DNA of 52,631 bases from Bacillota bacterium (GTDB taxonomy: Bacteria > Bacillota > Sulfobacillia > RBS10-35 > JAJYVN01), in assembly GCA_021803205.1 (NCBI GenBank), contig JAJZMB010000030.1, forward strand, positions 1 to 52,631, given 5' to 3'. The position numbers and the translations under genes are program-made. The notes below the pieces were generated by a model that was not told where the DNA came from, did not search any database, and saw only the letters and a list, made by a program, of their open reading frames with translations. Positions 37,150 through 45,688 of the stretch are shown piece by piece; positions within the stretch are counted from its first letter, which is position 1; each line of letters starts with the position of its first letter.

Positions 37150-37413
37150 GTGGCTGCGGGCAGCACGTATCCGGACCGGCTGACGCGGTTTGGCTTCGGG
37201 TACCTGGAGGAGTTCTTCCGCGGGTACGGGGTCAGAATCCACGTGGTGGATGGGCAGGAGGATTACAAGTCGGTGCAGGAAGAGCTGGTCGATGACCTGA
37301 TCGCCGTCGTGACCAGCTTCTCCGGGAAACTGTACGGACTACGAAGCCACGGGAAGGCAAAGGCCCTGGTGGATGCGGTGAAGGGGCATGTCGGGGGCAG
37401 CCACGGTGCGTGA
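37150..37413 (+). pseudogene. C-terminal remnant of an IS607-family serine recombinase (TnpA)
   Basis: About 85 residues match the C-terminal end of IS607 TnpA: DRLTRFGFGYLEEFFRGYG, VVDGQEDYKSVQEELVDDL, VTSFSGKLYGLRSHGKAKAL. The catalytic serine domain and DNA-binding N-terminus (over 100 residues in intact copies) are absent. Upstream (36946-37149) is unrelated sequence with a GGCCCGG..CCGGGCC hairpin near 37055-37105. The frame overlaps the tnpB start, as in intact IS607 elements. The element probably cannot move by itself. Confidence 0.85.
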
Positions 37414-39685
37414 GCGGTACGCGGTCATCCTGCGGGCGCGGGGGACCGCCGATCCGGCGGAGGCATCTCCCCCGCCGGACTTGGGGGTGCCCGCGGCATG
37501 GGCGGCCTTCGAGGTGCAACGCGCGCTGGTCTTGCACTATGCGGCGGGGGAAGGCCAGAAGCTGCCGCAGGCCGCCAAGGTGCGGGCGATGCTGAGCACG
37601 TGGGCAAAAGCGCAAGGATGGGGACCGGTCCGGCTGGCGGTTCTCCCGAGGCTGGATCCGGCCGAAATCCTGCGGCTGCTGCGAGCGTGGGACGCACGGC
37701 GCGGGGCTGTGGGCGAGACCGTCACCATGGCCTATCCCCTGGCCCTGCCGGAGATGACGGGGGACACCGATGGGAGCCCGGTGTCGCTGACGGAGCGCCT
37801 GGAGTATCTGAGCGGCGCCCTGCTGCCCTGGTACAACGATCGCCTCCAGGAGTTGCACCGTGCAGCCGTGCTGGCGGAGGCGCCGAACTGGGCGAAGCCG
37901 GTATGGAAGCACGGGGGCCTGGGTGAGGTCCTGGCAGGGATGCCCTCCCGAGTCGGGCGCTGCGCGTTGGAGACGGTGGGGCGGGTGGTGGCGTCGCAGG
38001 CGGCGCGGCGGGAGGCGTTCGCCGCGTTGCGCGCGGTCTGGGGTCCGGAGGTCGAACGTCTGCTGGCGGCGGGCGAGCCGTATCCGGTGGTGGTGCAAGC
38101 GCGGGAGGCGTGGGCGGAGAATTACGCGGGCAATCCCCCCGCCACGGGTCTGCTGCTGGGTGTGGCGGAGCAGATGGCGGCGGACAACCGACGGCGGACG
38201 GGGATGCGCTATTGCGGCAGCACGTGGGCGGAGTGGGCCGCGTTCTGCGAGGAGCCGGCGCCTGCGCCGTGGGCAGGGACGTACACCGACTTGCAGGGTG
38301 CGCCCACGATGAGCCGGTTCCTGCTGACCTACGCGGCAGATGATGGCGGGCGCGCACGGCAAGCCGCGCGCTATGTGCTGACCCCGGATGGACAGGCGGT
38401 GGAATGCGCTCTCCTGCTGCCCGCGCGACCGAACCCGGGACGCGAGGATTGGTCCTGGTGCTCCTTCCGTCTCACCCTGCCTGAGATTGTGCGGGCGGAA
38501 CTGGCCCGTGGTGGCCGATTGCAGGCCCCGGACCTGCGGCGGACGCGGGCGGAACAGTGGGTGCTGGACGTGAAGGTCGAAGCGGTACCCAGGGGCGAGC
38601 GGCGGGGGGTGCCGGGGCGGGTCCTGGCGTTCGACTGGGGGCTGCGCAAGCTGCTGTCCGCGGTGGTGCTGCAGGGCGGGGAGCCGGCCACCGTGTTGGG
38701 AGGTGATGGGGCCGAGACCGCCGCGGAGCCGCCTGCGTGGGAGCAGCTCAGCCGGCCGTTCTTCCTGCGGGCCGGGGGGATCTACGACAAGCTGCGGGAG
38801 TTGCGCGTCCACGCCGGATTCCTGCGCGCCAAGGTGGACTGGTTGCGGCATGCCCGGCACCGGGCCCATCCGTCCGAAGAGGAACGGAGCGCCCAGGCCG
38901 AGTGGGATGCGGTCTGGCGGAGGTACGAGCACCTTCAGGAGCAACTGGCGCACGAGGCGAGCAACTTCCTGCTGAAGATGGCAGTGGAGTCCGGTTGCTC
39001 CGTGATCGCCGGGGAGTGGCTGGGGAGCCTCAAAAGCGGCACGAAGAGCAAGGATCTGAATTGGCGGATTAACAGCCAGATCCGGTCGAAGATCCTGGCG
39101 AAACTGCGCTACAAGGCGAGGCGCGTGGGGATCCGGGTGACGGAGGTGTGGCCGCGGGGCACGAGCCACCGGTGTCCGCGGTGCGGAGCCGATGGACAGC
39201 AGATCGAGGATCACCCGCCATGCCCGCTGGAGAAGAAGCCTCGGCGTAAGCCGGGGGCGCACGGGTGGGCTCCGGGCCATGCCGGGACCAAGCACCGGCC
39301 CCGGCGGTGCTCGTGGTTTCATTGCGGCCAGTGCGGAGCCAACGGCGACCGGGACTACATGGCGGCGCTGAACATCGGGGCGGAGTATCTGGCGGAGCAG
39401 GCGGCTCGGCACCAGGCCGAGCATGCTGGAAAGCGTGGGCGCAAGCTGGCGAAAGCCGCCAAAACCCACCGGCAGGGCGTGTCCTATACGGGCGCGTCAG
39501 TGGCGAGGCCGTTCACGTCACGGAATACGTGGTTCCCGATCTTGTCGGGGAGGCATGGGCCGCGGCGGGAGCAGCACGGCTACCGGCAGTGGATGCGCCG
39601 CGGCGGGGGGCTGTGCGGCTGGCGTGGCAGGTATGTCCGCGTCGTGCCGACCGTCTGCCCGTGGCGCCTCCCTGTGGTTGCCTGA
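37388..39685 (+). CDS. tnpB: giant TnpB-like RuvC nuclease (IS607-associated, Cas12-related)
   Basis: The 765-residue protein has RuvC-I at LAFDWGLRKLL (Asp416), RuvC-II at VIAGEWL (Glu543), a zinc ribbon CPRCGAD...FHCGQCG (Cys596, 599, 646, 649) and RuvC-III at NGDRDYMAALNI (Asp656), so all acidic residues are present. Typical TnpB has about 400 residues. Here about 410 precede RuvC-I, the zinc ribbon has a Lys/Arg-rich insertion of about 45 residues, and a basic tail of about 90 residues follows. The DYMAALNI motif has Met where TnpB usually has Asn. The ATG at 37388 or GTG at 37406 may be the start. TnpB proteins are RNA-guided DNA nucleases. Confidence 0.88.
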   Translation: MSGAATVRERYAVILRARGTADPAEASPPPDLGVPAAWAAFEVQRALVLHYAAGEGQKLPQAAKVRAMLSTWAKAQGWGPVRLAVLPRLDPAEILRLLRAWDARRGAVGETVTMAYPLALPEMTGDTDGSPVSLTERLEYLSGALLPWYNDRLQELHRAAVLAEAPNWAKPVWKHGGLGEVLAGMPSRVGRCALETVGRVVASQAARREAFAALRAVWGPEVERLLAAGEPYPVVVQAREAWAENYAGNPPATGLLLGVAEQMAADNRRRTGMRYCGSTWAEWAAFCEEPAPAPWAGTYTDLQGAPTMSRFLLTYAADDGGRARQAARYVLTPDGQAVECALLLPARPNPGREDWSWCSFRLTLPEIVRAELARGGRLQAPDLRRTRAEQWVLDVKVEAVPRGERRGVPGRVLAFDWGLRKLLSAVVLQGGEPATVLGGDGAETAAEPPAWEQLSRPFFLRAGGIYDKLRELRVHAGFLRAKVDWLRHARHRAHPSEEERSAQAEWDAVWRRYEHLQEQLAHEASNFLLKMAVESGCSVIAGEWLGSLKSGTKSKDLNWRINSQIRSKILAKLRYKARRVGIRVTEVWPRGTSHRCPRCGADGQQIEDHPPCPLEKKPRRKPGAHGWAPGHAGTKHRPRRCSWFHCGQCGANGDRDYMAALNIGAEYLAEQAARHQAEHAGKRGRKLAKAAKTHRQGVSYTGASVARPFTSRNTWFPILSGRHGPRREQHGYRQWMRRGGGLCGWRGRYVRVVPTVCPWRLPVVA

Positions 39686-40022
39686 GTGCTACTATCCTAA
39701 CGTATGCTCATGTTTCTAGGAACGGTTCTGGAGCCGCGACGAAACAACATTTCGCTTCTGGTCAGCGATGCGCCTTCATCTGCCGACCACAGGGGGATCC
39801 GCGCTCAGCGCCAGAAGACATCCGGTGGATATGGACCGACAACCCGACCGCAGTACTGACACTGTCATCCGCGCCGGTAGCATTTAGAGTCGGCGACGGT
39901 CCGGAACATCTGCGCAGCGATCGGAAAGGCGGTCCCAAAGGGCGTGAACGCACGGGCAGGCCCGGTTCGCCGTCTCATGAGTCCCCACCCCGGCCCAGGC
40001 CTTGCCAGTGCGGAGGACAGTA
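39686..40022. other. region downstream of tnpB, candidate element end / guide-RNA region
   Basis: 337 bp with lower GC than the flanks and no gene. In IS200/605 and IS607 elements the omega RNA overlaps the 3' end of tnpB and runs to the element's right end, so any guide RNA would lie around 39480-39800. I cannot fix the boundary without a second copy. No CRISPR-like repeat array is present on either side of tnpB. Confidence 0.4.
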
Positions 40023-40484
40023 CTAAGGAGCCGCCTGACGCTCCGGCTCGGGGTATTCATGCACACACGTCCGGTCCAGGAGTTGCGGCGGCACGGGGAG
40101 GAACTTGCCGGCGGCCGTGGCCAGCACTGTGTCGCCTTCTGCCGCCGCCAGCTCCGCCGCACACGTCCAGAGGCGGCCGCGGTGCTCCGTCACCCAGCCC
40201 CGTATCACCAGGGGGAGGCCGATCCGCACCGGCGTCCGATAGCGCACGCTCGCCTCCGCCGTCATGGTGAAGGCGCCCCGCCCAAAGGCCGCGTACCACA
40301 TGGCGTCGTCGCACAGCGACAGGACGATCCCGCCATGCAACACTCCTGGAAAACCTTGAAACGATGACGTGGAGGCCCAGGCGGCTTCCGCCCCGTCCCC
40401 ATCGACTCGGAAGCGCAGATGCATGCCCACCCGGTTGTCGCGCCCGCAGACCAGGCAGTGTCGGCTGCCGAGGACCCGGGCCAC
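40023..40484 (-). CDS. PaaI/hotdog-fold thioesterase family protein
   Basis: The 153-residue protein has CLVCGRDNRVGMHLRF, GFPGVLHGGIVLSLCDDAMWYAA (the HGG hotdog motif with Asp), then VRYRTPVRIGLPLVIRGWV, typical of small acyl-CoA thioesterases. The N-terminal CLVCG pair is common in this subgroup. The GTG at 40484 begins one base after the stop of the deaminase gene, so it is coupled to that operon. Its substrate is unknown. Confidence 0.87.
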   Translation of the reverse strand: MARVLGSRHCLVCGRDNRVGMHLRFRVDGDGAEAAWASTSSFQGFPGVLHGGIVLSLCDDAMWYAAFGRGAFTMTAEASVRYRTPVRIGLPLVIRGWVTEHRGRLWTCAAELAAAEGDTVLATAAGKFLPVPPQLLDRTCVHEYPEPERQAAP

Positions 40485-40485
40485 A

Positions 40486-41778
40486 CTACACCGCCTCCAG
40501 CAGGCGGCGGCTGCGCTGCGCGGCGTCCGCGGCCACCCTCTGGTGATCGATCCCGGGAAATTCGCCGCGCTCCATGACGATGCGTCCGGCGACGATCGTC
40601 AGCACCACGTCGTCGTCACGGGTCCCATAGACCAATCCGGCGACTGGGTCGGTCCGCGGCGTCTGGTGCAGCCCCTCTGCCTCGACCAGGATCAGATCCG
40701 CCGGCGCACCGGCGCTGATCGTGCCGCAGCCCTCCGGCAAGCGCAGCGCCCGCGCGCCGTCCGCCGTCGCCATGCGCAGCAGTGCGCCGCACGGCAGGGC
40801 CGCCGCATCCCGCCGGACCGCCTTCTGCATCCAGGCGGCGAGGCGCAACTCCTCCCAAAGACCAAGGAAGTCCGTGCTCGCGGCTCCGTCCGAACCGATC
40901 CCCAGGAGCGCGCCCGCCTCGCGCAACTGCACCACGGGCGCGATTCCGGAACCGAGCTTGGCGTTGCTCACCGGGTTGTGGGACACGGCAATGCGGGGGC
41001 GGGCCAGCGTGCGCACATCCACCGCATCGAGGTGCACGCAGTGGGCCAAGAGGCACCCGGCGTCCAGGGCCCCGACCTCCTCCAGGAAACGCACCGGGGA
41101 AACCCCGTGGCGCATACGGCACCCTTCGTTTTCGGCCAGGGTCTCGCTGACATGGGTGTGGATGGGCACACCCTCGCGCCGGGCGAGCGCAATCGCCTCC
41201 TGCCACACGGCACCCGGGCAGGTGTATTCGGCGTGCGGGGCGATCATGGCGGTCACGCGGCCTGACGGGCTTTGGCGGGCGCGCCTGCAGAGGGCCTCTC
41301 CCTCGGCCAGAGCCGCCGGCCAGTTCGGACGCAGACCGACAACCCCGCGCGAGAGCACGCCGCGGATCCCGCTCCACTCCACGGCGTCGGCGATGGCGTC
41401 GGTGTGATCATACATGTCCGCGAAGGCGGTGATCCCGCCGCGCAGCATTTCCAAACAACCCAGCATCGCCCCGGCGCGCACGTCGTCGTCGTCCAGGCAC
41501 GCCTCCGCCGGCCAGATGCGCTCCTGCAGCCAACGCTGGAGCGGCAGATCCGCCCCGTAGCCCCGCAGCAGGGTCATGGCCACATGGTTGTGACAATTGA
41601 CCAGACCGGGCAGGGAGACCAAGCCCTTGCCAGCGACGACCCGCGCACCCGGCGGCGCTACCGTCTCCTCACCGCCCACGGCGGTGACCCGCCCCTCGTC
41701 GATGACGATGGTGGCATCGGGACGGTCAGGGGAGCCATCCATGGGGAACAGGTGGACACCGCGAATACACAGGGACAC
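40486..41778 (-). CDS. mtaD: 5'-methylthioadenosine / S-adenosylhomocysteine deaminase-type amidohydrolase
   Basis: A 430-residue amidohydrolase: PGLVNCHNHVAMTLLRGYGADLPL with metal-binding HxH, RGGITAFADMY, THVSETLAENEGC, LLAHCVHLD, AVSHNPVSNAKLGSG, GSDGAASTD and the APADLILVE end. This pattern matches the MtaD/SsnA deaminase family, which converts MTA or SAH to inosyl derivatives. The GTG at 41778 follows GGGGAGGAGGT. Its place between ahcY and mtnP on one side and a thioesterase on the other supports a role in methyl-cycle by-product disposal. Confidence 0.9.
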   Translation of the reverse strand: MSLCIRGVHLFPMDGSPDRPDATIVIDEGRVTAVGGEETVAPPGARVVAGKGLVSLPGLVNCHNHVAMTLLRGYGADLPLQRWLQERIWPAEACLDDDDVRAGAMLGCLEMLRGGITAFADMYDHTDAIADAVEWSGIRGVLSRGVVGLRPNWPAALAEGEALCRRARQSPSGRVTAMIAPHAEYTCPGAVWQEAIALARREGVPIHTHVSETLAENEGCRMRHGVSPVRFLEEVGALDAGCLLAHCVHLDAVDVRTLARPRIAVSHNPVSNAKLGSGIAPVVQLREAGALLGIGSDGAASTDFLGLWEELRLAAWMQKAVRRDAAALPCGALLRMATADGARALRLPEGCGTISAGAPADLILVEAEGLHQTPRTDPVAGLVYGTRDDDVVLTIVAGRIVMERGEFPGIDHQRVAADAAQRSRRLLEAV

Positions 41779-41864
41779 CGCCCAGACCTCCTCCCCGCAC
41801 GTGACACGGCCGGCGCGCCTTCATCCGGAGGTGCTGGAAACGCGCAGGCATCGCTCGCCGCTTT

Positions 41865-41961
41865 GCTGCCAAAGTCCGCCCCTGCGCGGCCACTGCTCCG
41901 ATGCCCCTTGTCCCCCAATGCTCGACGGTTGGCCGCCGGTTCGGAAACCGACGCTTGCGTT
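41865..41961 (-). repeat. R1 dispersed repeat, copy D
   Basis: Read on the minus strand: GCGTCGGTTTCCGAACCGG at the left, TTGGGGGACAAGGGGCATCG in the centre, GCAGTGGCCGCGC then GGCGGACTTTGGCAGC at the right. It fills the gap between ahcY (ends 41970) and the mtaD-like gene, in the direction of transcription, and could affect expression of the downstream genes. Confidence 0.85.
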
Positions 41962-41969
41962 CCCCGCCA

Positions 41970-43238
41970 TCAGTGCCAGCTCTGCAGATAGGCCCGCTGC
42001 TCAGCCGTCAGTTCGTCGATGGCGGCTCCCGCCGCCTGCAGCCGGAGGCGGGCCACGCACCGATCGATCTCCTCCGGCACTGGGATGACGGCACGCGCCA
42101 TGCGGCTGCCGTCACACGCCGCCGCCTCCAGGCAGAGGGCCTGAATGGCGAAGGAGATGTCCATAATTTCCACCGGATGCCCGTCGCCGGCAGCCAGGTT
42201 GACCAGTCGCCCTTCGGCGAGCAGGTGGAGGCGCCGTCCGTCGGCCAGACGGAACTCCTCCACAAGGGGACGCACCACCCGACGCTCCACCGCCAACTCG
42301 GCCAGTTGCGCCGCGTCCACCTCGACGTTGAAGTGACCGGCGTTCGCCAGCACCGCGCCATCTCGGCAGCGCAGGAAGTGCTCGCGTCCGAGCACACCCC
42401 GATTGCCGGTGCAGGTGACGATGAAATCCGCATCAGCCACCGCTTCCAGCGCGGGCCGCACCCTGCAGCCGTCAAGGATGGCCTCATTGGCGGCGATGGG
42501 ATCCACCTCCGCCACGGTGACCCGGGCACCCAGCCCCTGCGCCCGCCGCGCCACCCCGCGCCCGCACCAACCGTACCCGCACACCAGGACCTCCTTGCCG
42601 GCCACCAGGAGGTTCGTGGCCCGCAAGATCCCCTCCCAGGCCGATTGGCCCGTGCCGTAACGGTTGTCGAAGAGGTACTTCATTTTTGCGTCATTGACCG
42701 CGATGACGGGAAAGCGCAATACACCCTCAGCCGCCATCGCCCGCAGGCGGTGCAGCCCCGTGGTCGTCTCCTCGGTCGCGCCGCGCACCCCGCTGGCCTG
42801 CTCCGGCCGCTCGGCATGCAGCAGGGCGATGAGGTCGCCGCCGTCGTCCAGGATGACTTCCGGCCGGGTGTCCAGCACATCGCGCAGAAACCCGGCGTAC
42901 TCCTCCGGCGTGGGGGCATGCCAGGCATAGACGCGCGGACCGAGGGAGGCCAGAGCCGCGGAGACGTCGTCCTGCGTGGAAAGGGGATTGCTGCCGGTGA
43001 TGGCCACCAGCGCCCCCGCTCGGTGCAGGGCCGCGGCCAGGGCGGCCGTCTTGGCCTCCAGGTGCAGGCAGATACCGACGCGCACGCCGCGCATGCCGCC
43101 GCGGGCGGCAATGTCGGTGCACACCGCATGCAGCACCGGCATGTGGGCCTCGGCCCACTCGATCTTGGCCTGCCCGGCAGCCGCCGATGCCCCCGCACGA
43201 ACGCGGGACGGCGGGCGTGGATCCGGCTGCTCCTCCAT
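41970..43238 (-). CDS. ahcY: adenosylhomocysteinase (S-adenosylhomocysteine hydrolase)
   Basis: Splits S-adenosylhomocysteine to adenosine and homocysteine. The 422-residue protein has EWAEAHMPVLHAV, GICLHLEAKTAAL, DDGGDLIALLH, EETTTGLHRL, AVNDAKMKYLFDNRYGTGQS (catalytic Lys/Asp), the NAD-binding VLVCGYGWCGRGVARRA and HFNVEVD. The ATG at 43238 has GGGAGGGGG about 8 nt upstream. That Shine-Dalgarno is part of the 3' side of a 9-10-bp perfect hairpin (43254-43274, CCGCCGGCAC and complement), which may modulate translation. Confidence 0.95.
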   Translation of the reverse strand: MEEQPDPRPPSRVRAGASAAAGQAKIEWAEAHMPVLHAVCTDIAARGGMRGVRVGICLHLEAKTAALAAALHRAGALVAITGSNPLSTQDDVSAALASLGPRVYAWHAPTPEEYAGFLRDVLDTRPEVILDDGGDLIALLHAERPEQASGVRGATEETTTGLHRLRAMAAEGVLRFPVIAVNDAKMKYLFDNRYGTGQSAWEGILRATNLLVAGKEVLVCGYGWCGRGVARRAQGLGARVTVAEVDPIAANEAILDGCRVRPALEAVADADFIVTCTGNRGVLGREHFLRCRDGAVLANAGHFNVEVDAAQLAELAVERRVVRPLVEEFRLADGRRLHLLAEGRLVNLAAGDGHPVEIMDISFAIQALCLEAAACDGSRMARAVIPVPEEIDRCVARLRLQAAGAAIDELTAEQRAYLQSWH

Positions 43239-43314
43239 ACACGATGCCCCCTCCCGCCGGCACAGTGCCGGCGGTCGATCCTCGCGCGGCCGGGTCGCCA
43301 TGCGGTACGGTGCG

Positions 43315-44097
43315 CTACACCGCGTCGGGCGCGGCGGGACAGGCGCGGCACGGCACGCCGTCCAGGGAGGCGACCACCCCCAGCAGCAGGCGTCGAACCT
43401 CCGCCGTGGCCTGCCGCATGGACGCCACCACCTCGGCGTGCGCCAGCGGCCGCCCGGCCAATCCCGCCGCCCAGTTCGTCGCGATGGCCACTGTGGCGTA
43501 GCATACGCCGGCCTCCCGCGCCAGCACGATCTCCGGCACGCCCGTCATGCCCACCAACTCACCCCCCAGGCGCTGGTAGGCACGGATCTCGGCCGGGGTT
43601 TCGAACCGCGGTCCTTCTGTGCAGACGTACGTGGCGTGCGGCGCGAGGCCAATGCCCAGACGTGTCGCCCCCTCGGCCAGCGCCCGCCGCAGTTCAGGGC
43701 AGTACGGCTCTGTCATGTCCGCATGGTAGACATGGCCATCCTCACCGTCAAAGAAGGTGGACGGTCGCCCGCGGGTGAAATCCAGGAACTGATCGCACAG
43801 GACCAGGCTTCCCGGAGCTATGCCCTCGGCGAGCGAACCGCAGGCGGCCGTGGCCAGACAGCGCCGAACACCCAACTGGCGCAGCGCCCAGATGTTAGCA
43901 CGATAGTTCACCAGATGGGGCGGCACGCTGTGTCCCGTCCCGTGCCGCGGCAAAAAGGCGACAGACCGCCCGGCATGCATACCGGAGAACAGTTCCACCG
44001 TACCGTAGGGCGTCCCGACGGTCACCGCCCGGACGCCCTCCAGGAGACCGGGATCGTAGAGACCCGTCCCGCCGATGATCGCCACCTGCGCCGTCAA
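43315..44097 (-). CDS. mtnP: S-methyl-5'-thioadenosine phosphorylase / 6-oxopurine nucleoside phosphorylase
   Basis: The 260-residue protein phosphorolyses MTA or a related nucleoside to base plus sugar phosphate. Motifs: AIIGGTGLYDP, FLPRHGTGHSVPPHLVNYRANI, TAACGSLAEGIAPGSLVLCDQ, CTEGPRFETPAEIRAY and GMTGVPEIVLAREAGVCY. Whether it prefers MTA or 6-oxopurines depends on a few residues in the family's base pocket that I cannot settle. The TTG at 44097 follows AAGGTGG. It lies 36 bp downstream of marR and 76 bp before ahcY. Confidence 0.92.
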   Translation of the reverse strand: MTAQVAIIGGTGLYDPGLLEGVRAVTVGTPYGTVELFSGMHAGRSVAFLPRHGTGHSVPPHLVNYRANIWALRQLGVRRCLATAACGSLAEGIAPGSLVLCDQFLDFTRGRPSTFFDGEDGHVYHADMTEPYCPELRRALAEGATRLGIGLAPHATYVCTEGPRFETPAEIRAYQRLGGELVGMTGVPEIVLAREAGVCYATVAIATNWAAGLAGRPLAHAEVVASMRQATAEVRRLLLGVVASLDGVPCRACPAAPDAV

Positions 44098-44133
44098 CCC
44101 GAAACCACCTTCTCACCCCGGAATACGGGCGGA

Positions 44134-44631
44134 TCACCCGTGCCAGAATCGTCCAGGCCGCGTCATGTGATCGTGCAGCAACCGGACGGCTTGGGCCACG
44201 CGGCGCTGCGCCTCCGGGGCCATCTGTTTGAGTACCGTCTCCAGATAGGCCGACCGGGTCCGCAACACCGCGTCGATCACCGCGCGGCCGCGCTCCAGCA
44301 CCCGCAACCGCACCACCCGCCGATCCCCGGTGTCCCGGATCCGCCGGACGAATCCCGAACGCTCCATGCGATCGATCAGATCCGTGACGGTACTGGAGGC
44401 GAGTGAGAGCCGGTTGCACAGTTCGCCCATGGTCATGTCCCCGTCGCGCACCAGTTCTACCAGGGCATCGAACTGTGGCGGGGTGATGTCGAAGGAGGAG
44501 AGGTGCTGCCGGCCACGTTGGCGCAGGATCAGCGCCACCTCCCGCAGGAGCCTCTCCACCTCGGCGGCCGGTACGGGTCCGGACCCGGCCGCGCCGGTGC
44601 ATTCGTGCGCACCCCCGGTCGGGGACACCAC
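44134..44631 (-). CDS. MarR-family transcriptional regulator
   Basis: A 165-residue winged-helix regulator: LRQRGRQHLSSFDITPPQFDALVEL, MTMGELCNRLSLASSTVTDLIDRME (recognition helix), GFVRRIRDTGDRRVVRLRV wing, then a dimerisation helix. The GTG start at 44631 lies 2 bp after the ndk stop, and marR is followed by mtnP, so it is the second gene of an ndk-marR-mtnP-ahcY series and may control the salvage genes. The ligand is unknown. Confidence 0.9.
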   Translation of the reverse strand: MVSPTGGAHECTGAAGSGPVPAAEVERLLREVALILRQRGRQHLSSFDITPPQFDALVELVRDGDMTMGELCNRLSLASSTVTDLIDRMERSGFVRRIRDTGDRRVVRLRVLERGRAVIDAVLRTRSAYLETVLKQMAPEAQRRVAQAVRLLHDHMTRPGRFWHG

Positions 44632-44633
44632 AT

Positions 44634-45089
44634 CTACTCCCGTCCCTGCGCCCAGGCGTCCCCGGCGCGCCGGTAGGTGACCAGGTCCTCGGGCCGGAAG
44701 AAGAGGCCGATCTCCCTTTCGGCCGATTCAGGCCCGTCCGAACCGTGAATCAGGTTGTTGCCGACGGTAAGCGCCAAATCCCCGCGAATGCTGCCCGGCG
44801 GGGACTTGGCCGGGTCGGTGGCCCCCATGATCGTCCGCACCTGCTCGATGGCGCGCGGACCCTCCCAGACCAGGGCCAGCATGGGTCCGGAGGTGAGGAA
44901 GGCGATGAGTTCGGGAAAGAATGGACGCTCACGATGCGGCGCGTAATGCGCTTCGGCCAGTGCGCGATCCGCCTGCAGGAACCGGGCGGCCACAAGGCGC
45001 AGTCCCTTGCGTTCCAGCCGCGAGACGATCTCCCCGATGAGATTCCGTTGGACGCCATCGGGCTTGACCAACACCAGAGTCCGCTCCAC
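44634..45089 (-). CDS. ndk: nucleoside diphosphate kinase
   Basis: Transfers phosphate among nucleoside di- and triphosphates through a phosphohistidine. The 151-residue protein has [37 protein letters not shown], the catalytic histidine in [16 protein letters not shown] and FFRPEDLV. The GTG at 45089 follows AGGGGTG. In front of it lies a long gene-free region with R1 copies. Confidence 0.96.
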   Translation of the reverse strand: MERTLVLVKPDGVQRNLIGEIVSRLERKGLRLVAARFLQADRALAEAHYAPHRERPFFPELIAFLTSGPMLALVWEGPRAIEQVRTIMGATDPAKSPPGSIRGDLALTVGNNLIHGSDGPESAEREIGLFFRPEDLVTYRRAGDAWAQGRE

Positions 45090-45110
45090 GCGCGCACACC
45101 CCTTCGCGGT

Positions 45111-45213
45111 CGCTGCGACAGTCCTCTTTCGCGAGGCTTTCGCGGGGCCACGGTTTTCACCGGCCAGAACCGGCGCCGACGCGAAAACCGAGCGGGGCGG
45201 CGCGCCGCAACGC
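45111..45213 (-). repeat. R1 dispersed repeat, degenerate copy H
   Basis: On the minus strand the right half reads CCGTGGCCCCGCGAAAG, then AGGACTGTCGCAGCG, matching the R1 right end. The left half keeps only TCGGTTTTCGC and CCGG blocks. Confidence 0.4.
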
Positions 45214-45344
45214 ATTCTTCCACCGCCGCCTCTGCACCCTGCGCGCTCACCGGATCCACCCTGTCCAATACCGGCGCCGGCACGGGACACCCCCGACAGC
45301 GGCCGGCAACAGACCCTCCACCGCCTCGCGCCGCGTCCCAGTCG

Positions 45345-45372
45345 GGTGGCCGGCGCAAAACTCCGCTTGGGG
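45345..45372 (-). repeat. R1 partial copy I (right end only)
   Basis: Minus strand AAGCGGAGTTTTGCGC followed by CGGCCACC, close to the right end and flank of copy B. Confidence 0.35.
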
Positions 45373-45499
45373 GTATCCACCTGACCGGACCAACCGCCGG
45401 CAGTGCGCACCAGCTTGGGATCACCAACGCCTCAAGCCACCAGGACCTGTCCTCGGGCAGGTCCTGATGAGCCGCCAGGCAGCCCTGCTCCGGTTACAC

Positions 45500-45593
45500 G
45501 GACACCCCCAACTCCGCCTTTGCGCGGTCACTGATCCGGTGCCCCCTGGGGTCCACCGTTGGCGGCCGCTGCGGAGTCCGACTCCTGCAACGC
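45500..45593 (-). repeat. R1 dispersed repeat, copy E
   Basis: Minus strand: GCAGGAGTCGGACTCCGC at the left, AACGGTGGACCCCAGGGGGC in the centre, GTGACCGCGCAAAGGCGGAG at the right. Confidence 0.75.
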
Positions 45594-45688
45594 TCGCGCG
45601 AAGACGGCACCACAACAAGCCGCGTCCGCCCCGCCCGGCGGCGGTCCCGGGAGGCCCTACGCACCCGCCGGGAGCCGTCCCCCGGCCC

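Larger units (their letters stand above)
45090..45688. other. 600-bp gene-free region packed with R1 repeat copies
   Basis: Between ndk and the FAH-family gene. It holds a degenerate R1 copy (H, 45111-45213, minus), a partial right end (I, 45345-45372, minus) and a good copy (E, 45500-45593, minus), plus a 9-bp hairpin at 45441-45466 (CAGGACCTG and complement, 8-nt loop). No coding sequence recognised. Confidence 0.65.

Noticed and set aside
37388..40020. Complete type V CRISPR-Cas locus
   Set aside because: No repeat-spacer array and no Cas1/Cas2/Cas4 are present; a recombinase remnant of IS607 type precedes the gene, so a transposon origin is favoured.
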